NCBI RefSeq assembly: GCF_947498095.1
Contig: NZ_CANMJE010000004.1
Coordinates: 186,001-250,000 of the forward strand
Direction: 5' to 3'
DNA length: 64,000 nt
Source: an uncultured Shimia sp.
Lineage (GTDB): Bacteria; Pseudomonadota; Alphaproteobacteria; Rhodobacterales; Rhodobacteraceae
Part shown: positions 1-8,436 of the stretch, in pieces
Layout: every line of letters begins with the position of its first letter
Numbering within the stretch: position 1 is the stretch's first letter
Notes under the pieces: generated by a model
Told to the model about the DNA's origin: nothing
What the model saw: only the letters and a program-made list of their open reading frames with translations
The model's database searches: none
Made by a program: the position numbers and the translations under genes

Positions 1-287
1 ACCGCTATTGATTGCCGGGTGAAAGATGCGTGCGAGGGCAAAGGCAGGTAGCTGTCGATGCAGCGGACAATAGCCCGCAAGGAATTGCAGCCTTCCAATG
101 GAAAGCAAGTCGGACTCTGTCGGTCCGACGCCTTGCATTTGCGTCGCCTTCGCTGACATGCTCAATGTACCTGCCTGCCCCGTTTTTTTGGTGGGGTCTT
201 GCGAACAAGATAGTGCAGTGCGAATCACATGTCAAAAAGACAAAAGACCCGCCAGGGCAGGTCCATCAGGTCGGCTATCAGGCCGGT
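1..287. other. No gene seen; one imperfect hairpin
   Basis: I see no convincing coding region here. An inverted repeat at 105-136 (arms GTCGGAC at 109-115 and GTCCGAC at 123-129, with outer arms GCAAG and CTTGC) is the only structure noted. It has no T-tract, so it is a weak terminator candidate at best. The stretch lies downstream of the minus-strand complex I subunit gene. Confidence 0.4.
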
Positions 288-599
288 TTAATGCGTCCAC
301 GGACCTTTGCGGTTCGTAGCAAAGTTTTCACCATAGCCACCGGCACGAATGTTGGGCTTGCGCTTGTTGGGATCAACAACCTGAGCGTCGATGCCATTTT
401 CTTTGGCATAGTCCAACGCGGCCTCTTTGCTTGTAAAGCGCATCTTAATCTGGCTTTGCGTGTCGCCCGAGCCTGTCCATCCCATCAACGGATCCACTTC
501 GCGTGCCTCGGCAGGGGCGAACTCCAGAACCCAGTTCCTAGTTTTTGCCTGACCAGACGTCATGGCGTTGCGAGCGGGCTGATAAATACGGGCGATCAT
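288..599 (-). CDS. ETC complex I accessory subunit (NDUFS4/AQDQ family)
   Basis: A 103-residue protein matching the conserved region of the alphaproteobacterial and mitochondrial 18-kDa complex I subunit (NDUFS4). The N-terminus ([14 protein letters not shown]) and the block [19 protein letters not shown] at about 37-55 are family hallmarks, and the C-terminus ends in GPWTH. Known role of the family: a supernumerary subunit on the peripheral arm of NADH:ubiquinone oxidoreductase near the NADH-oxidising module, on the cytoplasmic side of the membrane. The start is supported by AGGAG six bases upstream. It stands alone, away from any nuo operon, as is usual for this gene in alphaproteobacteria. 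The assignment rests on motif recognition. Confidence 0.93.
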   Translation of the reverse strand: MIARIYQPARNAMTSGQAKTRNWVLEFAPAEAREVDPLMGWTGSGDTQSQIKMRFTSKEAALDYAKENGIDAQVVDPNKRKPNIRAGGYGENFATNRKGPWTH

Positions 600-1152
600 T
601 GCAATCTCCTAGGGTCTGAGAACCTTATCCGGGATTCAAGCCGGGCGGGCAAGTCTGGATTGTGAGGTTTTCGGCAATTTGCGTGGGCAAAAGTGCCGCA
701 AGCAGCCTTGACGACAGATCAAACCACGGGGAGCGAGGGGTGTGAATGCGGCCCAGCCCGTCGCCAAGTCTGCTGCTTGCCCCTTGACCATACCGAGCCA
801 GCAATTTCGATAGCAAGCGGGCAAGTCAATTTATTTCATCTTTGGTGCGATTTCTTTGCAATTCTTACCGGACCGGCCAGATAGTTTGACCAATTTCACG
901 AAATCCAAGGGACAAAACCACCGATTTTGGCAGCTGCAGCGCCGCTTATTCGCCCCACTGAGTGACCTAGGGTCAAGGAGATTCGAAATCGCGGCAGTTT
1001 CGGACAGTCAATTGACACAAACCCGATCGCATTTTCTGGCCATAAAGACGAATTGAGGCCCTCCTGACAATTAATGACAGCAGACCTTGGAAACAGGGCT
1101 TGAACCAGAACAAAAAGAGATCAAATCTAGGGAAGATCAAGGAATCCCCGTA
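600..1152. other. Long intergenic region between nduF-like gene and uvrB
   Basis: About 550 bases without a credible gene or tRNA. It must hold the divergent promoters for the complex I subunit gene and uvrB. I looked for an alphaproteobacterial SOS box (GTTC-N7-GTTC or its complement) before uvrB and did not find one; GAAC occurs at 1102-1105 and 1108-1111, but only two bases apart. Confidence 0.5.
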
Positions 1153-3339
1153 ATGCCCCATGTCCACACCGACTCGTCACTGCCAATGACGCAACCCATC
1201 CCGGCACGTCCCAAGCTGGAAGGTGGCAAGCAATTTGTTATGGCCACCGAGTTTGAACCCGCAGGCGATCAACCCACCGCCATCCGGGAACTCTCTGAGG
1301 CGATCACTGAAGGCGAGCGCAATCAGGTGCTTTTGGGCGCCACGGGGACGGGCAAGACCTTTACCATGGCCAAGGTGATCGAAGAGACTCAGCGCCCTGC
1401 CATCATCCTCGCGCCCAACAAGACGCTTGCGGCGCAGCTTTATGGTGAGATGAAAGGGTTCTTTCCCGACAATGCCGTGGAATATTTTGTCAGCTTCTAC
1501 GACTACTACCAGCCCGAGGCCTATGTCGCGCGCAGCGACACCTATATCGAGAAAGAAAGCCAGATCAACGAACAGATCGATCGCATGCGCCACTCGGCCA
1601 CGCGGGCATTGTTGGAACGCGATGACGTCATCATCGTGGCTTCGGTCTCTTGCATCTATGGCATCGGATCGGTTGAAACTTACTCGGCCATGACACAGGA
1701 TCTGGTCGTCGGCAAAGAATACGATCAGCGCGCGGTGATGGCCGAATTGGTCTCGCAACAGTATCGCCGCAACGATCAGGCGTTTCAGCGCGGGTCGTTC
1801 CGGGTGCGCGGTGACAGTTTGGAAATCTTTCCAGCCCACCTTGAAGATCGCGCCTGGAAACTGTCGTTTTTTGGCGAAGAACTGGAGAGCATTACCGAGT
1901 TTGATCCCCTGACCGGCGAGCGCACCGGCACGATGGAGAAAATCCGCGTCTACGCCAACTCTCACTACGTGACGCCCAAGCCGACGCTCAACCAGGCCGT
2001 CATCTCGATCAAGGAAGAGCTGCGTCAGCGGCTCGACATCCTTGTAAACGAAGGCAAACTGCTAGAGGCGCAACGCCTTGAGCAGCGCTGCACCTTCGAC
2101 ATCGAGATGCTCGAGGCCACCGGTCATTGCAACGGGATCGAGAACTATTCGCGCTATCTGACAGGGCGCGCGCCCGGTGAGCCGCCCCCAACGCTATTTG
2201 AATTCATCCCCGACAACGCGATTGTGTTTGCGGATGAGTGCCACGTTTCAGTGCCTCAGATCGGCGGAATGTACAAAGGCGACCACCGGCGCAAATTCAC
2301 GCTGGCCGAACACGGGTTCCGCCTGCCGTCTTGCATGGACAACCGCCCGCTGAAGTTTGAGGAATGGGACGCCATGCGCCCGCAGTCGGTCTTTGTCAGC
2401 GCCACCCCTGCCAAATGGGAGATGGAGCAGGCCGGCGGTGTTTTCACCGAACAGGTGATCCGCCCCACGGGTCTGCTTGATCCGCAGGTCGAAATCCGAC
2501 CGGTTGAGATGCAGGTTGATGACCTCTTGGACGAGGTTCGCAAGGTCGCCGCTGATGGCTTCCGCACGCTTGTCACCACGCTGACCAAACGCATGGCCGA
2601 AGATCTGACCGAATACCTGCACGAACAGGGCATTCGCGTGCGTTACATGCACTCGGACATCGACACGTTGGAACGGATTGAGATCCTGCGCGACCTACGG
2701 CTGGGGGCGTTTGACGTGCTGGTCGGCATCAACCTGTTGCGCGAAGGGCTGGATATTCCTGAATGCGGGCTGGTGGCCATCCTCGACGCGGATAAAGAGG
2801 GCTTCCTGCGCTCGGAAACCTCGCTGATCCAGACTATCGGCCGTGCGGCGCGCAACGCCGAGGGTCGCGTCATCATGTACGCCGACCGCATCACAGGGTC
2901 GATGGAGCGCGCATTGAATGAGACCGACCGCCGCCGCGCCCGCCAGATTGCCTATAATGAAAAACATGGCATCACCCCGGAAACGGTGAAAAAGAACGTC
3001 GAGGACGTTCTGGCCGGGCTCTATCAGGGCGACACCGACATGAACCGCGTTACGGCCAAGGTCGACAAACCCCTGCACGGCGCGAATTTGGAAGCGGTCC
3101 TCGACGGCCTCCGCGCCGACATGCGCAAGGCGGCTGAGAACCTCGAATTCGAAGAAGCCGCCCGCTTGCGGGACGAGGTCAAACGGCTGGAAGCCGTCGA
3201 CTTGGCCGTCGCGGATGATCCGATGGCTCGGCAATACGCCGTTCAGGCTGCAAGCGACGCCGCCAAGAAGGCCGGTGGTCGGTCAACCGCCGGGCGTGGC
3301 GGCATGCGCGGTGGGAATGTGAAGCGGCGGGGGCGGTAA
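1153..3339 (+). CDS. uvrB: UvrABC excision nuclease subunit B
   Basis: A 728-residue UvrB, the helicase-like damage-verification subunit of nucleotide excision repair, which is loaded by UvrA and recruits UvrC. Visible features: Walker A GATGTGKT at about 62-69, the beta-hairpin region YDYYQPEAY at 116-124, the DEAD-like box DECH at 361-364, helicase motif VI-type sequence QTIGRAARN, and a C-terminal UVR/UvrC-binding coiled coil at about 655-681 ([17 protein letters not shown]). I start at the ATG at 1153 because AAGGA lies 10 bases upstream; an in-frame TTG at 1087 has no ribosome binding site. The tail after residue 695 is Gly/Arg/Lys rich. Its stop is only five bases from the stop of the convergent DUF3800 gene. 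Confidence 0.98.
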   Translation: MPHVHTDSSLPMTQPIPARPKLEGGKQFVMATEFEPAGDQPTAIRELSEAITEGERNQVLLGATGTGKTFTMAKVIEETQRPAIILAPNKTLAAQLYGEMKGFFPDNAVEYFVSFYDYYQPEAYVARSDTYIEKESQINEQIDRMRHSATRALLERDDVIIVASVSCIYGIGSVETYSAMTQDLVVGKEYDQRAVMAELVSQQYRRNDQAFQRGSFRVRGDSLEIFPAHLEDRAWKLSFFGEELESITEFDPLTGERTGTMEKIRVYANSHYVTPKPTLNQAVISIKEELRQRLDILVNEGKLLEAQRLEQRCTFDIEMLEATGHCNGIENYSRYLTGRAPGEPPPTLFEFIPDNAIVFADECHVSVPQIGGMYKGDHRRKFTLAEHGFRLPSCMDNRPLKFEEWDAMRPQSVFVSATPAKWEMEQAGGVFTEQVIRPTGLLDPQVEIRPVEMQVDDLLDEVRKVAADGFRTLVTTLTKRMAEDLTEYLHEQGIRVRYMHSDIDTLERIEILRDLRLGAFDVLVGINLLREGLDIPECGLVAILDADKEGFLRSETSLIQTIGRAARNAEGRVIMYADRITGSMERALNETDRRRARQIAYNEKHGITPETVKKNVEDVLAGLYQGDTDMNRVTAKVDKPLHGANLEAVLDGLRADMRKAAENLEFEEAARLRDEVKRLEAVDLAVADDPMARQYAVQAASDAAKKAGGRSTAGRGGMRGGNVKRRGR

Positions 3340-3344
3340 GCAGG

Positions 3345-4148
3345 CTAGCCTCTGCGCAACGGAAAAGCCCGAAGAGTCTCCAACTGCTCCTTTACGTCTT
3401 CGTCTAACTTTAAGTCGTCTATTGAATGGATACACTTCAGTCCATTCTCAATGATTTTGCCGTAACGGTCTGCGCCAAAACGCTTGTGCAGTTCGGTGAA
3501 ATACCGTGGCTCCGGGATATTCATGTTTGTTCGCGTCTTGTTTGTACATTGGTAGGTCGCGTGAGCGGCCAAGTCCGCAAACTTCAGCAATGGCTCTTCA
3601 TCTTTTCCTTTCTCAAAAAACGCAAATGGATTGAATACCCTCAAGTTCTTTGCCTCTTCATGTAAGGGGTTGTCCTTGATGGACACTACATATCGGCGAA
3701 GCGCGTCGTATTTATGATTGCGTCTTTCGAAAATGACATTTGGAATGTGGTGGTCCAACCCTTTCCCGATCAAGTACTTTCCAACCTTTTCCAAAAGGTA
3801 GACTGTGCACTTATTATAGAATTTATCCGGGTTGTTTTTAATCATTATCGAATAGTCACCGAGAGTTTCCTTATTTGAGACGACAGCAAACATCCGGCAG
3901 TTCAGCTTAGCGGCCTCGCGCGACCAGAAGACGGTTTGAGCGTGGTTCAAGTCAGTCGCATGTGACCACTTCTTCTTAGGAATAACCTTATTTACATAGT
4001 CCAACGTTTCCAAAGCCGTCTTGAGCTCTTCTTCGGGAAAAACAACCGCTGCCAAGACGAAGTACGGCGACGAACCTCCAGTCGTCTCAGTACGTACTTT
4101 GGCAATCCCGGCTTCGCCACTTTCGTCAATAAGAACCGTGTAACCCAC
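3345..4148 (-). CDS. DUF3800 domain protein (probable accessory gene)
   Basis: About 267 residues with the DUF3800 signature: an N-terminal IDESGEAG box just after the start, and near the C-terminus a conserved LKFADLAAHATYQ segment. These acidic residues fit an RNase H-like fold proposed for the family, which often occurs on mobile or defence-linked DNA; its activity here is unknown. I prefer the GTG at 4148, with GAGGG just upstream, which places DESG at the usual distance from the N-terminus. An ATG at 4178 lies inside a perfect palindrome and has no ribosome binding site. The gene is visibly more AT-rich and Lys/Asn-rich than its neighbours, and sits tail to tail with uvrB with a 5-base gap, suggesting an inserted accessory gene. 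Confidence 0.85.
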   Translation of the reverse strand: MGYTVLIDESGEAGIAKVRTETTGGSSPYFVLAAVVFPEEELKTALETLDYVNKVIPKKKWSHATDLNHAQTVFWSREAAKLNCRMFAVVSNKETLGDYSIMIKNNPDKFYNKCTVYLLEKVGKYLIGKGLDHHIPNVIFERRNHKYDALRRYVVSIKDNPLHEEAKNLRVFNPFAFFEKGKDEEPLLKFADLAAHATYQCTNKTRTNMNIPEPRYFTELHKRFGADRYGKIIENGLKCIHSIDDLKLDEDVKEQLETLRAFPLRRG

Positions 4149-4161
4149 TAGACCCTCGAAT

Positions 4162-4181
4162 CTGATGCTGATTAGCATCAG
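4162..4181. repeat. Perfect inverted repeat upstream of the DUF3800 gene
   Basis: CTGATGCT and AGCATCAG form an 8-bp perfect stem around GATT. With the GTG start at 4148, the palindrome ends 13 bases upstream of the start codon on the minus strand, inside the leader or promoter. It could be an operator, a leader hairpin or a scar of the insertion; the sequence does not decide. Confidence 0.8.
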
Positions 4182-4276
4182 AATGGTAACCCAAGACTAT
4201 AGGTTCAACCCCAAACTGCGCCCGATCCGATGGGTGGGTGCGGAACACGCCCGCCCAGTGGGGCGGGTCGGGCGCG

Positions 4277-4299
4277 TGCATGATGCGGGGCATCATGCA
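4277..4299. repeat. Perfect 10-bp inverted repeat, 3-base loop
   Basis: TGCATGATGC and GCATCATGCA flank GGG. It lies between the DUF3800 gene and the formate/nitrite channel gene, upstream of the FNR-type box. No T-tract follows on either strand, so a regulatory or boundary role is as likely as termination. Confidence 0.8.
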
Positions 4300-4329
4300 T
4301 TCGGGGTGATGTTGGGGACCCATTCAACC

Positions 4330-4343
4330 TTGATCCGGATCAA
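4330..4343 (+). promoter_or_regulatory. FNR/FixK-type box before formate/nitrite channel
   Basis: TTGATCCGGATCAA matches TTGAT-N4-ATCAA at all ten defined positions and is fully palindromic. The centre is 41.5 bases upstream of the A of the channel gene's ATG. If this is a class II site, transcription would begin at the ATG itself; CATCCT at 4366-4371 sits where the -10 should be (three of six consensus positions). No Shine-Dalgarno precedes that ATG, which fits a leaderless message. FNR-type control of FNT-family channels is well known. Confidence 0.8.
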
Positions 4344-4377
4344 TCCGGTGTGCCACGAAATCCGTCATCCTTGTGGC

Positions 4378-5160
4378 ATGACGCAGGACAACCCCACCGG
4401 GCTTGACGCCTATAAACCCGCCGAGATCGCGCATTTGGTTGAAACTGCAGGTGTGGCCAAGGCGAAACTCGGGCTTGCGCAGACGCTGTGTCTGGCTGTG
4501 CTGGCCGGGGCTTTCATCGGCTTTGGCGGGGCCGCCTACACAATGGTGATGACCGGGGCCGATCCGGGTTTTGGACCTGCGCGCCTCTTGGGTGGCGTGG
4601 TGTTCTCACTTGGGTTGATCCTCGTGGTCGTCGGTGGGGCCGAGTTGTTCACCGGCAACGCACTGATGGTCATGGCCGCGGTGGATCGCAAGATCACGCG
4701 CGCCGCACTCTTCAGGAATTGGGGCATCGTGTTTGTGGGCAACCTGATCGGTGCGGTCGGGCTGGCCGTTGCCTTTGGCATGACCGGGATACTGGACGGG
4801 CCGATGGGCGCTACCGCACGGGCCATTGCCGATGGCAAGGCAACCTTGACACCGATTGAGGCGTTGGTGCGCGGTGCGCTGTGCAACGCGCTGGTCTGTC
4901 TCGCGGTCTGGCTGACCTTTGCCGCCCGAACAGCGGCCGGTAAGATCCTCGCCATTCTATTTCCCATATCGGGCTTTGTGATGCTTGGCCTCGAACACTC
5001 CATCGCCAATATGTATCTCTTCCCCCAAGGCATCGCGGCTGGGTCGGATGTCACTGCGTGCGCCATTGTCGGCAACCTGTTCTGGGTCACATTGGGCAAT
5101 ATCATCGGGGGGGCTGGCGGCGTCGCGCTGTCATATCGCTTTGCCTATCTGCGCGGCTAG
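4378..5160 (+). CDS. Formate/nitrite transporter (FNT/FocA-NirC) family channel
   Basis: A 260-residue integral membrane protein with about six hydrophobic segments and the FNT signature GAELFTGN at about 87-94, followed by a second conserved motif in LVCLAVWLTFAART and LGLEHSIANMYLFPQG. Family members are pentameric channels for formate, nitrite or related monovalent anions across the inner membrane. No formate or nitrite metabolism genes are adjacent, so the substrate is open. Start ATG at 4378, which lacks a visible Shine-Dalgarno; the upstream FNR-type box centred at -41.5 suggests low-oxygen induction and possibly a leaderless transcript. An upstream in-frame extension to 4165 is not protein-like. 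Confidence 0.92.
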   Translation: MTQDNPTGLDAYKPAEIAHLVETAGVAKAKLGLAQTLCLAVLAGAFIGFGGAAYTMVMTGADPGFGPARLLGGVVFSLGLILVVVGGAELFTGNALMVMAAVDRKITRAALFRNWGIVFVGNLIGAVGLAVAFGMTGILDGPMGATARAIADGKATLTPIEALVRGALCNALVCLAVWLTFAARTAAGKILAILFPISGFVMLGLEHSIANMYLFPQGIAAGSDVTACAIVGNLFWVTLGNIIGGAGGVALSYRFAYLRG

Positions 5161-5206
5161 CAAGCCGGCCTTTGCCAATCGCGCTCACCGCCCTATCCTC
5201 CCCTTC

Positions 5207-5635
5207 ATGCGCACGCTCCTCTTCGCCCTCACTCTCGCCGCCCCTGCCCATGCGTGGGAGGCCACCGTAGGCGAGATTTGCACGCTTTCGCACGACACAG
5301 AGGCCGCGCATATCTTTCTGACCTTTGATCCTGCGAAACCGCTCTATACCCTCGCGATCACCCGCAAGGACACAGCGTGGACTCCCGCGCAGTGGTTCGC
5401 CATGCGCTTTGAGGGAGGGCAGGAGATCACCATCTCGACGCAGTATCATAGGCTCTCGGATGACAACAAAACGCTGAACGTCGCCAACAGCGGTTTTGGC
5501 AATGTGCTGAACGGCTTGTTTTTCAACACAACTGCGCTGGCCTTTACGCAGGATCAGCGGGTCAGCTTCCCCCTGAACGGGGCCGCGCCCGAGGTGCAGA
5601 AGTTTCGCGACTGTGCAGCCCCGGCGGTGTCTTAA
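5207..5635 (+). CDS. Hypothetical exported protein
   Basis: 142 residues beginning with a clear signal peptide (MRTLLFALTLAAPAHA, cleavage predicted before WEA). The mature protein contains two cysteines (CTL near the new N-terminus and CAA near the end) that could form a periplasmic disulfide. I do not recognise the family. It follows the FNT channel by 46 bases in the same direction and could be co-transcribed, but the composition (pyrimidine-rich leader) does not settle this. Start chosen at the ATG at 5207 because the signal peptide begins there. Confidence 0.75.
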   Translation: MRTLLFALTLAAPAHAWEATVGEICTLSHDTEAAHIFLTFDPAKPLYTLAITRKDTAWTPAQWFAMRFEGGQEITISTQYHRLSDDNKTLNVANSGFGNVLNGLFFNTTALAFTQDQRVSFPLNGAAPEVQKFRDCAAPAVS

Positions 5636-5692
5636 GGCGTCCACGCAGGCTCATGTCGCGTGACATCCGGACGATCAACATCGCGGTGTCGG

Positions 5693-6508
5693 CTATTGTG
5701 CCAGCCCAAGGCTTTCGAGGTAGCTCACGCTCTCAATCAACCGGTCAAAATCGTTGATCTCGACAATCAGATGCGGGTTGGCCTTGGTGTCCTTGATCGC
5801 CTCCATCACCCCGTGCCACGGGATATTGCCCGCGCCCAGATGCCAGTGGCGATCCGCATAACCATCAGTGTCTTGCAGGTGCACATGCCCCAGCTTGTCC
5901 CCTGCCAGACCAATAAAGCGATCCGCGGGAGGTGCACCGCACATCGTGTGTGCCCAATGGGCATGACCGGTATCCACCGACAGACGCAAGGCCGGGCTGT
6001 CGGCGGCCTCGACCACCATCATGCGGTCACGTGGCTCGCAATCTTTGATGTTCTCCAGAACCAGCGTCACACCCTGATCTTCCGCACGCCTTAGCGCGGG
6101 TTTCAGGTTTTTAACAATTGCCGCCGCGCGGTTTTCACGGGTCTTAGGACGCAGATCCAGATTGTCACGATCCCATGGATCATAGGGCGAATGGATCACC
6201 ATTTGCACCGCGCCCAGCTTGTCGCAAACGTCCAGTGCCTGATCCATGCGGGTCTGGATGACGGCCTGAATGTCGCGATCCCCGCTATGCAGGTCGAACC
6301 CGGAGAACGGCCCGTGAATGCCCAAACGACCGTCCCAGCCGTCCAGTTTCTCGCGGGCCATGTCAATGAACACATCCGGGCTGCGCAAAATGTCCGCCAT
6401 GCAGAACTCGGGCAGTTCGAGATCGCGGTTTTTCTCAAACAGCCAGTCGCGGTAACGATCCAGATCGAGGACTGTTAGCTGCGCGCCGACAACGGGTAAA
6501 TCGCTCAT
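5693..6508 (-). CDS. Sugar phosphate isomerase/epimerase-like TIM-barrel protein
   Basis: 271 residues of the xylose isomerase-like/AP endonuclease 2 fold. Metal-ligand-type motifs of the family are visible: LGIHGPFSG, MVIHSPYDP, VLENIKD, RLSVDTGHAHW, LGHVHLQDTDG and LIVEINDF, spaced as in the barrel's strand ends. Such proteins act in the cytoplasm on phosphorylated sugars, inositols or keto acids using two divalent metals. The substrate cannot be read from the sequence and no pathway genes are adjacent. It is transcribed alone or followed by nothing obvious; the next gene upstream is a small exported protein. Confidence 0.85.
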   Translation of the reverse strand: MSDLPVVGAQLTVLDLDRYRDWLFEKNRDLELPEFCMADILRSPDVFIDMAREKLDGWDGRLGIHGPFSGFDLHSGDRDIQAVIQTRMDQALDVCDKLGAVQMVIHSPYDPWDRDNLDLRPKTRENRAAAIVKNLKPALRRAEDQGVTLVLENIKDCEPRDRMMVVEAADSPALRLSVDTGHAHWAHTMCGAPPADRFIGLAGDKLGHVHLQDTDGYADRHWHLGAGNIPWHGVMEAIKDTKANPHLIVEINDFDRLIESVSYLESLGLAQ

Positions 6509-6542
6509 GCCACCTCCCAGTGTTTTGCTCAGAGCCCTAGCG

Positions 6543-7055
6543 TTATTGCGGTATGGCGTCTTTGTACTTGCCTACCAGTTCGGCGATCGGCTCAAAGTAC
6601 TTGGTTTCCGCGGCGGACCCGGAGCGCAAAATGTCCTCAGCCTTGGCCGCATTGTCCCGATAAAGCGCGCCCGCCTCTGGCAGGCTGCTTGCGGTGACTG
6701 CCTTAAGGCGAAACCCGCCCTCTCTGATCCGGTCCGCACTGCTGTCGCCGTTGGCCCGTACAAAGTTGTAGAGATTGCGACCCACCCGGGTCAAAGCCAC
6801 TTCTGCTTCCCAGTAGCCCGCGTTGTTGCTGAGCAACCGTGCGCCGCTGCGATAAACCTGCTGAAAACAATCCGGTCGATAGGCAATTTCGACTCCCGCA
6901 CAGGTCTCAAGACCGGGCGCCATCTGCGAAAGCACGCGGTTGGTTTGGGTGTCAGATAACCCCATCCCATCCCCGTCTTGGGCGTTGCCGGCACCGCCAA
7001 AGGCGGCAAGGGCCGCAAACACGGCCCCGCTTAACACGTTCCTGGTTTTGACCAA
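6543..7055 (-). CDS. Hypothetical exported protein
   Basis: 170 residues with an N-terminal signal peptide (hydrophobic stretch about 8-20, ending GGAGNAQD). The mature part carries a cysteine pair at about 52 and 63 (TCAG and DCFQ) and a helical C-terminal half. I do not recognise a named family. It lies just downstream of the two universal stress genes (12-base gap to the second), in the same direction, so it may be the last gene of that FNR-type transcript. Confidence 0.7.
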   Translation of the reverse strand: MVKTRNVLSGAVFAALAAFGGAGNAQDGDGMGLSDTQTNRVLSQMAPGLETCAGVEIAYRPDCFQQVYRSGARLLSNNAGYWEAEVALTRVGRNLYNFVRANGDSSADRIREGGFRLKAVTASSLPEAGALYRDNAAKAEDILRSGSAAETKYFEPIAELVGKYKDAIPQ

Positions 7056-7067
7056 GTGATACGCTCC

Positions 7068-7475
7068 TTACCTCAGAACATGCACCGCACACTGCGCGTG
7101 GCGCACAACGCGACTTGCAGTTGATCCCAGAAAATAGTTGCTGAGATCAGGACGGTGCGAAGCCATTACGATGCAGTCAACACCGTGTTCCTCGGCCCAG
7201 TCAAGGATCGTCCGACCAGAATGGCCCGAAACAACCTCAACTTTGATGTCACCTGCCGCGTCCAAGGCAGAATGTAGTCCGCCCTCGATGGACTTCATAT
7301 TCTTTTCAATCTGGCCCTCTGGCAGTTGTGTTGCGATGTATTCCGGGATCATTTCAACCACGGTAAGAGCTGTGAGTGTTGCTCCATCGCTGGCCAGCCG
7401 GCGCGCAACATCTAACGCGCGCTCGGTCTCGGGGTCATGGTCCGACGCAACTGGGATCAGAATATTCTTATACAT
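7068..7475 (-). CDS. Universal stress protein (UspA family), second tandem copy
   Basis: 135 residues forming one Usp domain: strand MYKNILIPVA, and at the end the ATP-binding-type motif GSTASRVVRHAQCAVHVLR (pattern G-x2-G/S...S...V, with GHSGRTILDWAEEHGVD before it). Usp proteins are small cytoplasmic alpha/beta proteins that bind ATP and support survival under starvation or low oxygen. The start at 7475 has GGAGA nearby; an upstream in-frame extension runs into the first copy and is not protein-like. Its sequence from GHSGRTILDWAEE to the C-terminus is nearly the same as in the neighbour, so this is a tandem duplication. Confidence 0.93.
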   Translation of the reverse strand: MYKNILIPVASDHDPETERALDVARRLASDGATLTALTVVEMIPEYIATQLPEGQIEKNMKSIEGGLHSALDAAGDIKVEVVSGHSGRTILDWAEEHGVDCIVMASHRPDLSNYFLGSTASRVVRHAQCAVHVLR

Positions 7476-7495
7476 GAGAGTTCTCCTTTCGCGCA

Positions 7496-7903
7496 TCAGC
7501 GCAATACATGGACCGAGCACTGCGCGTGTCTGACGACCTGCGAAGCAGTGCTGCCCAGAAAATAGTCCTGCAAACCGGGGCGGTGCGAAGCGATCACGAT
7601 CAGATCCGGGCCATTCTCTTCGGCCCAATCCAGAATCGTGCGCCCGGAATGACCTTCAACAACCACGCTTTCGGCATTGCCAATGTCGCCTGCCATAGCA
7701 TCCATCGACGCGGCGATGGCCACCTTGGCATTGTCATGGAACCCTTCGGGGACGTAATTCACCGCGTAAGATGGGATTTGCTCCATGACATGAAGCAGGG
7801 TAATCCGCCCGGAGGCCGACACCATTTTGCGCGCAATTTCCAGGGATTGCGTGGCATTTCGGTCATCATCAAAAGACACGGGTACAAGGACATGGTCGTA
7901 CAT
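7496..7903 (-). CDS. Universal stress protein (UspA family), first tandem copy
   Basis: 135 residues, the same length as its downstream paralogue. It begins MYDHVLVPVSFDDD and ends with GSTASQVVRHAQCSVHVLR; EGHSGRTILDWAEENGPDLIVIASHRP is shared almost unchanged with the other copy, while the middle differs. This supports duplication with the ATP-binding end under strong constraint. An AGGAGG ribosome binding site lies six bases before the ATG. It is the first gene of a likely usp-usp-exported protein operon, headed by an FNR-type box (7957-7970) in class II position, consistent with known FnrL/ANR control of usp genes in proteobacteria. Confidence 0.94.
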   Translation of the reverse strand: MYDHVLVPVSFDDDRNATQSLEIARKMVSASGRITLLHVMEQIPSYAVNYVPEGFHDNAKVAIAASMDAMAGDIGNAESVVVEGHSGRTILDWAEENGPDLIVIASHRPGLQDYFLGSTASQVVRHAQCSVHVLR

Positions 7904-7956
7904 ATCGATCCTCCTGTTTCACAACCTCACCTTATGAGAGGTAGCAACACAGAACC

Positions 7957-7970
7957 TTGATTCAAGTCAG
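7957..7970 (-). promoter_or_regulatory. FNR/FixK-type box before tandem usp genes
   Basis: Read on the minus strand: CTGACTTGAATCAA, one mismatch from TTGAY-N4-RTCAA. A -10-like TAAGGT (plus-strand 7929-7934) starts exactly 22 bases after the box, the class II FNR spacing. The predicted start of transcription near 7922 leaves a 19-base leader with AGGAGG. Confidence 0.65.
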
Positions 7971-7980
7971 ACCGGATCGG

Positions 7981-8298
7981 TCAAAATGCAGCGGCCACAT
8001 CATACATCACAGGTTCAAAGCTGCGGCAGAGTTGATTGATATTGCGGTTGCGTTCGCGCATCTCAGGGGTGCGTAGCATTGCCTGAAAGTCTTCGCGCCG
8101 CTCCCATTGCGAGTAGTTGGCAATGCGCGTTTGCGCGTCGTTGACATGCAGCCCGGCAGCGATGAACCCCGGCTGTTTGGAAATAAAGTCTTCATAGGCG
8201 GATGTCAGGGCATCCAAAAGATCCTGGCACGTGCCCGGGGTCATCTCAAATGTCGTAATGACGGTCTGTAGGGTGGCATCCTTGGAAATCGTTGGCAT
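7981..8298 (-). CDS. Antibiotic biosynthesis monooxygenase (ABM)-like domain protein
   Basis: 105 residues with a single dimeric alpha/beta-barrel ABM-type domain: ATLQTVITTFEM, then PGFIAAGLHVNDAQTRIANYSQWERREDFQAML, the usual strand-helix pattern in which a conserved W follows NYSQ. Family members include small quinol or polyketide monooxygenases, haem-degrading enzymes and proteins of unknown role; no specific substrate can be named here. The start at 8298 has a strong AGGAGG; the upstream extension is out. It lies upstream of the usp operon, whose FNR-type box begins ten bases after this stop codon. Confidence 0.8.
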   Translation of the reverse strand: MPTISKDATLQTVITTFEMTPGTCQDLLDALTSAYEDFISKQPGFIAAGLHVNDAQTRIANYSQWERREDFQAMLRTPEMRERNRNINQLCRSFEPVMYDVAAAF

Positions 8299-8436
8299 GG
8301 CGTCCTCCTTTGCATTGAGCTTAGACCAGCCCCTTGCGGACTGACCAGTGTCTTTGGCGCCGGCACTTCGGCTGTTCGTTAAAATTAACCGAAAATTCAG
8401 GAATTCTCTCAATTAGTTAACGAGAGGTTTTCTTGA

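Noticed and set aside
630-660. Possible tRNA T-arm (CCGG-GATTCAAG-CCGG)
   Set aside because: No acceptor, D-arm or anticodon arm can be folded around it on either strand.
12-665. Long plus-strand reading frame across the complex I subunit gene
   Set aside because: It is antisense to a well-recognised gene and has no protein-like features.
708-722. TTGACGACAGATCAA upstream of the complex I subunit gene, as an FNR box
   Set aside because: The spacer between half-sites is five bases instead of four, so it does not fit the dimer spacing.
1087-1152. Longer uvrB starting at a TTG
   Set aside because: There is no ribosome binding site, and UvrB N-termini begin near the ATG at 1153, which has AAGGA.
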